Assembly (NCBI GenBank): GCA_029861485.1 | Contig: JAOTZF010000057.1 | Span: forward strand, 1-9,107 | Source of the DNA: Thermoleophilia bacterium | Lineage (GTDB): Bacteria; Actinomycetota; Thermoleophilia; Miltoncostaeales; Miltoncostaeaceae | Direction of reading: 5' to 3' | Length of the DNA stretch: 9,107 nucleotides | Shown: positions 5,481-9,107 of the stretch, piece after piece | Layout of the letters: each line of letters begins with the position of its first letter | Position numbering within the stretch: position 1 is the first letter of the stretch | The notes under the pieces: model-generated | Databases searched by the model: none | What the model saw: only the letters and a program-made list of their open reading frames with translations | What the model was told of the DNA's origin: nothing | Made by a program: the position numbers and the translations under genes

Positions 5481-6896
5481 GTGAACGACGCGTTACGAAT
5501 CATCATGAGCCTTGCCTTCTATCCCCGCGGCGGTTCCGCCCAGGTCGTTCGCTATCTGGCGAAGGCGCTCGGCGAGCGAGGAAACCGCGTGACGGTGTGT
5601 AGCGGCTCACTCGGAGCCCCCGGCGACGGGTCGCACGCATCGACTTTCTTCGGGAACATCGACCTCAGGTCGCTGGACTTCACCGAGGCGGCCGAGTGCT
5701 TTGAGCAGGGGCGGGATCCCATGGCGGTCCCCGTGCCCATCCACCCGTCGTTCGAGGACCGACCGGGAGCGCCCGATCGCGTGTTTGCGTCGATCGACGA
5801 AGGCGACTACGCGCGCCAGCTCGCAGCTTGGCTCAAGCTTCTGGAGCCGGTCGGCCGACCGGACATCCACCACGTCCACCACCTGACGCACGTGAACGAC
5901 GCGGTGCACGCGCTGGATGACGCACCGGTCGTCGTGCACCTCCACGGCACCGAGTTGAAGATGCTCGCGGCGATCCGCGAGGGGGCGCCCGCGTCGTGGA
6001 ATCACGCCGAGGCGTGGGAGCGGCGTCTCATCGCGGCGGCACAGCGCGCGGATCGGCTTGTGGCGGTCTCACCCAGAGATCGCACGCTCGCGGTCGACCT
6101 TCTCGGGGTCGATGGCAGCTCCATCGACATGGTCCCGAACGGCGTGGATTCCAGCCGGTTCTCCGTCCGTCCCACACCGCCCGGCGAGCGCTTTGCCCGG
6201 TGGCGACGCTGGCTCGTCGAGGAGCCGCAGGGATGGGACGAGTCCGGCGTCCCGGGCTCGATCAGCTACACCGACGACGACCTGCGGCACGGCTTCATCA
6301 ACGGTGCGGGCCGCGAGCCGCCGCCAATTCTGCTCTACGTGGGGCGTTTCCTCGGGTTCAAGCGGGTGCCGCTGCTCGTCCGAGCCTATGCCGAGGCTCG
6401 AGCGTCGCTGGGCCCCGACCCGCCGCCGCTCGTGATCTGGGGCGGCCACCCGGGTGAGTGGGAAGGCGAGCACCCGCATGAGGTGGCAGAATCGCTTGAT
6501 GTGAGGGGCGTCTTCTTCGCCGGCTGGCGTGGCCATCACGATCTGGCGCTGGCGCTGAACAGCGCCGACGTGCTCGTCGCCCCGTCCGTCGATGAGCCGT
6601 TCGGGCAGGTGTACCTCGAGGCGATGGCCTGCGGCTTGCCGGTGATCGCGACGAACTCAGGCGGTCCCCCGTCGTTCGTCAACACGGATCCGGCCCGACC
6701 CACGGGATGGTTGGTGACCCCCGATTCGCAGGATGAGCTCGCAGCGGCCATTGTCGAGGCCGTGGGCAGCCCGCCTGAGAGCAAACAACGCGGCCGGCGT
6801 GGCCGAGCCGTGATCGAGCGCGACTTCGACTGGCGACAGATCGCAGAACGGTTTGAGAGGATTTATCGAGACGCCATCGCGGCTCGCTCGGGCTGA
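5481..6896 (+). CDS. GT4-family (GT-B fold) glycosyltransferase
   Basis: A protein of 471 residues (479 if it starts at ATG 5457) that should transfer a sugar from a nucleotide donor, retaining configuration. The N-terminal acceptor-side Rossmann half opens with IIMSLAFYPRGGSAQVVRYL and includes HVHHLTHVND and VVVHLHGTELKML. The hinge region holds MVPNGVD, and the donor-side half begins at LLYVGRFLGFKRVPLLVRAY. The catalytic EX7E motif is E372 to E380 in DEPFGQVYLEAMACGLP, followed by the nucleotide-contacting ATNSGGPPSF. Between NGVD and YVGR is an unusually long linker containing VEEPQGWDESG and ISYTDDDLRHG, which I recall in an actinobacterial subgroup. There is no signal peptide or membrane span, so it acts in the cytoplasm or peripherally. 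It follows the permease by 78 bp and may be read from the same transcript. Donor and acceptor cannot be told from sequence. Confidence 0.93.
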   Translation: MNDALRIIMSLAFYPRGGSAQVVRYLAKALGERGNRVTVCSGSLGAPGDGSHASTFFGNIDLRSLDFTEAAECFEQGRDPMAVPVPIHPSFEDRPGAPDRVFASIDEGDYARQLAAWLKLLEPVGRPDIHHVHHLTHVNDAVHALDDAPVVVHLHGTELKMLAAIREGAPASWNHAEAWERRLIAAAQRADRLVAVSPRDRTLAVDLLGVDGSSIDMVPNGVDSSRFSVRPTPPGERFARWRRWLVEEPQGWDESGVPGSISYTDDDLRHGFINGAGREPPPILLYVGRFLGFKRVPLLVRAYAEARASLGPDPPPLVIWGGHPGEWEGEHPHEVAESLDVRGVFFAGWRGHHDLALALNSADVLVAPSVDEPFGQVYLEAMACGLPVIATNSGGPPSFVNTDPARPTGWLVTPDSQDELAAAIVEAVGSPPESKQRGRRGRAVIERDFDWRQIAERFERIYRDAIAARSG

Positions 6897-6963
6897 CGCG
6901 AAGGGCGATGACATCGGCGTCGGCTCACGACGAGTGGCCGCCGCCCGACAGGGGTGCACGACA

Positions 6964-7947
6964 TCACGGCAGCGTCCTCGGAGGGATAACCCCGCGGTTG
7001 TCGCTCGAGAGCGAGATCCGAGTCGTCGGCTCCTCGAGTCCTCGCACTGCCTGGTCCACGTCGCTCCGCTCGGGCAGCATCAAGCCGGTGGCGGCAACGG
7101 ACAACGCGCTGGCCGCGTTTGCGAACCTGACGGCCTGCTCCCATTCGGCGCCTTCGGATCGTCGTACCGCCAACGCGGCAAGGAAGACGTCGCCTGCCCC
7201 GGTCTCGTCCAGCGGCTCGACGGAGAGGGTCGGAACTTCCAATATCTCACGGTGGGCGCCCGCGAGCAGTGTCCCTGATTCGCCGGTCTTGACCAGCACT
7301 CGCCGGGCACCAAACTCGAGCAGGTCGCGCGCCGCGAGCGCGGGCGTCAACGGGGAGTCGTCCATCCTTCCCACGAGAGCCGCGGCCTCAGCGCGATTCG
7401 GAGTGATCACCTCGGCCGCCGCGATCAGTTGCCTGGTAACGCGATCAGGAGGTGCGGGGTCGAGAAAGAGCGCCGTTCCCGTGCGGGCAGTGAAGGTCGC
7501 GAGTTCGGACAGGGCGGCCGGCGGTATCTCGGCCTGGGCGATAACGATGTCGCCGGACTCCAGCGCGTCGAGACTCGGTGCGATGTCGGTCCAACTCAGA
7601 TAGCCGTTGGCTCCGGGTGCGAACAGCAGCGAGCGATGCTTTCCCCTGGTGAGCTCTATGGCGACGAACCCGGTCGGCCCATCGGACGTGACCGTGACCG
7701 CGCCGGTATCGACGCCGTCGTCGCTGACCGCGGCGACGCAACTGCGACCGAACTCATCGTCGCCGACGCGGCCCACCAGACTGACCTCCGCGCCGAGGCG
7801 AGCCGCCGCCCGGGCGACGTTGGCGCCTTTGCCCCCCGGTTCCGCCAGATACCGCTCAGCGACGAGCAGCGCCTGGCCCGCCGACCTCTCAACGTCGAAG
7901 AGATGCAGATCCATGTTCAACTCGCCGACCACGACGATTCGCGTCAT
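6964..7947 (-). CDS. PfkB/ribokinase-family sugar kinase
   Basis: A 327-residue carbohydrate kinase with both family signatures: the di-glycine substrate motif GGKGANVARAAARLG from residue 38, and the C-terminal anion-hole motif DETGAGDVF (247-255) with catalytic base D253. The N-terminal GELNMDL places N11 and D13 where ribokinase binds ribose (GSINAD in E. coli), so ribose, another pentose or a nucleoside is a better guess than fructose-6-phosphate. The substrate is still unproven. An extra tail of about 25 residues follows the usual end. ATG 7947 has GGGGGG 4 nt upstream (7957-7952), and it overlaps the stop of the nuclease gene as ATGA, so the pair is translationally coupled. A PfkB-family protein, Rv2029c, is in the mycobacterial DosR regulon. 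The gene converges on the glycosyltransferase, leaving 67 bp between the stops. Confidence 0.93.
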   Translation of the reverse strand: MTRIVVVGELNMDLHLFDVERSAGQALLVAERYLAEPGGKGANVARAAARLGAEVSLVGRVGDDEFGRSCVAAVSDDGVDTGAVTVTSDGPTGFVAIELTRGKHRSLLFAPGANGYLSWTDIAPSLDALESGDIVIAQAEIPPAALSELATFTARTGTALFLDPAPPDRVTRQLIAAAEVITPNRAEAAALVGRMDDSPLTPALAARDLLEFGARRVLVKTGESGTLLAGAHREILEVPTLSVEPLDETGAGDVFLAALAVRRSEGAEWEQAVRFANAASALSVAATGLMLPERSDVDQAVRGLEEPTTRISLSSDNRGVIPPRTLP

Positions 7948-9107
7948 GGTGCCCCCCTTTCGGCCGGTCGGTCGAGCCGCACCCGTTCGCCGGGCTGGGC
8001 TGCTACCGCATTCATCCCTAGGTGCTCGTCGATGGCGTTGACGAGGGCGGCGGACGCCTCCGTCTCTCCATGGTTGACATACACTTGATGCGGCTTGGGC
8101 GACGCCGTGCGCAGCCAGTCGAGGAGCTCGGTCCGATCGGCGTGAGTGGAGAGATCAATCGATACCACGTTGGCGCGAATCGGGTAGTAGCGGCCGAGCA
8201 TCTTGAGTTGGTGAGCGCCATGGAGCAGCGCGTCGCCTCGAGTACCGGGCGCCTGGAACCCCACCAGCATGACCGCGTTTCGATCGTCACCAAGACGATG
8301 GGCAAGATGGTGGATGACTCGACCACCGGTGGCCATACCCGACGCGGAGACGATGACCATCGGCCCACGCCGGGAGTTGAGCGCCTTCGAGTCGTCGGCG
8401 CTCACCACTGCGGTGAGCTGAATGGCCGAGAAGAGCTCCTTACCGTGCAACTCCGGTCGGATCTCGGGTGATCCGGCTCGGGCCTCTGCCCGGTAGACGT
8501 CGAGTGCCCGGCAGGCCATCGGACTGTCGACGAACACCGGGAGATTCGGCACCCGACCCGCGGCGGCGAGGCGGTCGAGGTGCCACAGCACGACCTCGGT
8601 GCGGTCCACCGCGAAGGCCGGGATGATCACCACTCCGCCCCGCTGAGCAGTGCCACTGATGGTCTCAGCCATGACCTCCTCGGGCTCAGCCTCACCATGA
8701 TCCTCATCTCCGTAGGTCGATTCGGTCACAATCACATCCGCCAGTCCGATGGGGTCGGGTGGGAGGAGCAGCGGATGGATCGAGCGACCGAGATCACCGC
8801 TGAACACGACGCGCGCGCGCCCGTCGGCAAGACGGAGCCCGATCGACGAAGCGCCGAGGATGTGACCGGCGCGGCGCCACGTGGCGTCTATGCCGGGAAG
8901 CAGTGTCCGCGGGGTGCCGAACGGCACGACCTTGAGATGGGAGAGTGAAGCCTCCGCGTCCGCTCTTGTGTACAGCGGTAGCGCCGGGTCGTGCTTGGAG
9001 TAGCCGACCCTGTTGGCGTAGCCCGCTTCTTCCTCATGGAGATGGCCGCTGCCGGGGAGAACGATGCCGGCCAGCCGCTGAGTTCCCTCGGTGCAGTAGA
9101 CGGGACC
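7944..9107 (-). CDS. Beta-CASP metallo-beta-lactamase-fold nuclease (CPSF73/COG1236-like), 5' part missing
   Basis: 387 residues are visible; the frame is open to the right edge, so the N-terminus with the HxHxDH zinc motif lies outside the window. Visible order: EEEAGYANRVGYSKHDPALP, a hallmark of this family; zinc-ligand motif GHILGAS (H82, counting from the edge); FSGDLGRS with D105; beta-CASP motif A VTESTYGD (E129); a middle beta-CASP region with VFVDSPMACRALDVY; VIVSASGMATGGRVIHHLAH; GFQAPGTRGDALL; STHAD (H322, usually SxHAD); and VNHGE (H346). Proteins of this family process or degrade RNA as endo- or 5'-exonucleases using two zinc ions. The in-frame GTG at 8927 is internal, because conserved family sequence continues upstream of it. 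The stop overlaps the kinase start by 4 bases. DNA substrates are less likely but not excluded. Confidence 0.93.
   Translation of the reverse strand, partial: GPVYCTEGTQRLAGIVLPGSGHLHEEEAGYANRVGYSKHDPALPLYTRADAEASLSHLKVVPFGTPRTLLPGIDATWRRAGHILGASSIGLRLADGRARVVFSGDLGRSIHPLLLPPDPIGLADVIVTESTYGDEDHGEAEPEEVMAETISGTAQRGGVVIIPAFAVDRTEVVLWHLDRLAAAGRVPNLPVFVDSPMACRALDVYRAEARAGSPEIRPELHGKELFSAIQLTAVVSADDSKALNSRRGPMVIVSASGMATGGRVIHHLAHRLGDDRNAVMLVGFQAPGTRGDALLHGAHQLKMLGRYYPIRANVVSIDLSTHADRTELLDWLRTASPKPHQVYVNHGETEASAALVNAIDEHLGMNAVAAQPGERVRLDRPAERGAP

Noticed and set aside
6918..6932. Small hairpin CGTCG-GCTCA-CGACG between the convergent glycosyltransferase and kinase genes, considered as a terminator
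   Set aside because: Only a 5-bp stem with no following T-tract on either strand, so an intrinsic terminator is not supported.
6908..7603. Plus-strand frame of 231 codons opposite the PfkB kinase
   Set aside because: A Ser/Arg/Ala-rich shadow of the real minus-strand gene with no family features.
8925..8927. GTG as the start of the metallo-beta-lactamase-fold protein
   Set aside because: The frame continues open to base 9107 and encodes conserved family sequence, so the true start is beyond the window.

Overview
High-GC bacterial DNA, most likely from an actinobacterium (Actinomycetota, perhaps a soil or Thermoleophilia-like lineage). The lineage call is inference. It rests on strong G/C third-position bias, GTG/TTG starts, and protein styles common in that phylum: a DosS/DosT-like GAF histidine kinase and an actinobacterial type of GT4 glycosyltransferase. 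No rRNA, tRNA, CRISPR array, insertion sequence or phage gene is visible, and the window is almost fully coding.

Layout. (1) Positions 1-132, minus: the probable start of a gene that runs off the left edge. (2) 133-245: a short intergenic region dense in inverted repeats. (3) 246-902, plus: NarL/LuxR-family response regulator. (4) 899-2569, minus: soluble GAF-GAF-HisKA_3-HATPase histidine kinase, converging on the regulator so that the two stop codons share one CTAG. (5) 2570-2718: divergent regulatory region. (6) 2719-6896, plus: universal stress protein, Hsp20 chaperone, ABC ATPase, ABC-2 permease and GT4 glycosyltransferase. The first four are tightly packed and the fifth follows after a 78-bp gap. 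(7) 9107-6964, minus: a beta-CASP metallo-beta-lactamase-fold nuclease, truncated at the right edge, translationally coupled to a PfkB/ribokinase-family sugar kinase.

How they may work together. USP, Hsp20 (alpha-crystallin), a PfkB kinase, a NarL-type regulator and a GAF kinase resemble the classes found in the DosR dormancy/hypoxia regulon of mycobacteria. The kinase has the FPPxHPPM motif whose His is the haem ligand (His149) in mycobacterial DosS. I infer a redox-, gas- or energy-stress sensing locus controlling protein protection (Hsp20, USP), envelope or export functions (ABC-2, GT4) and RNA/sugar turnover (nuclease, kinase). The regulator's recognition helix is not DosR-like, so a classical DosR box is not expected. 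Instead, two related palindromes of the form TGCGGCYTTSCCGCAG lie upstream of the regulator and in the kinase/USP intergenic region. They are candidate operators for this pair.
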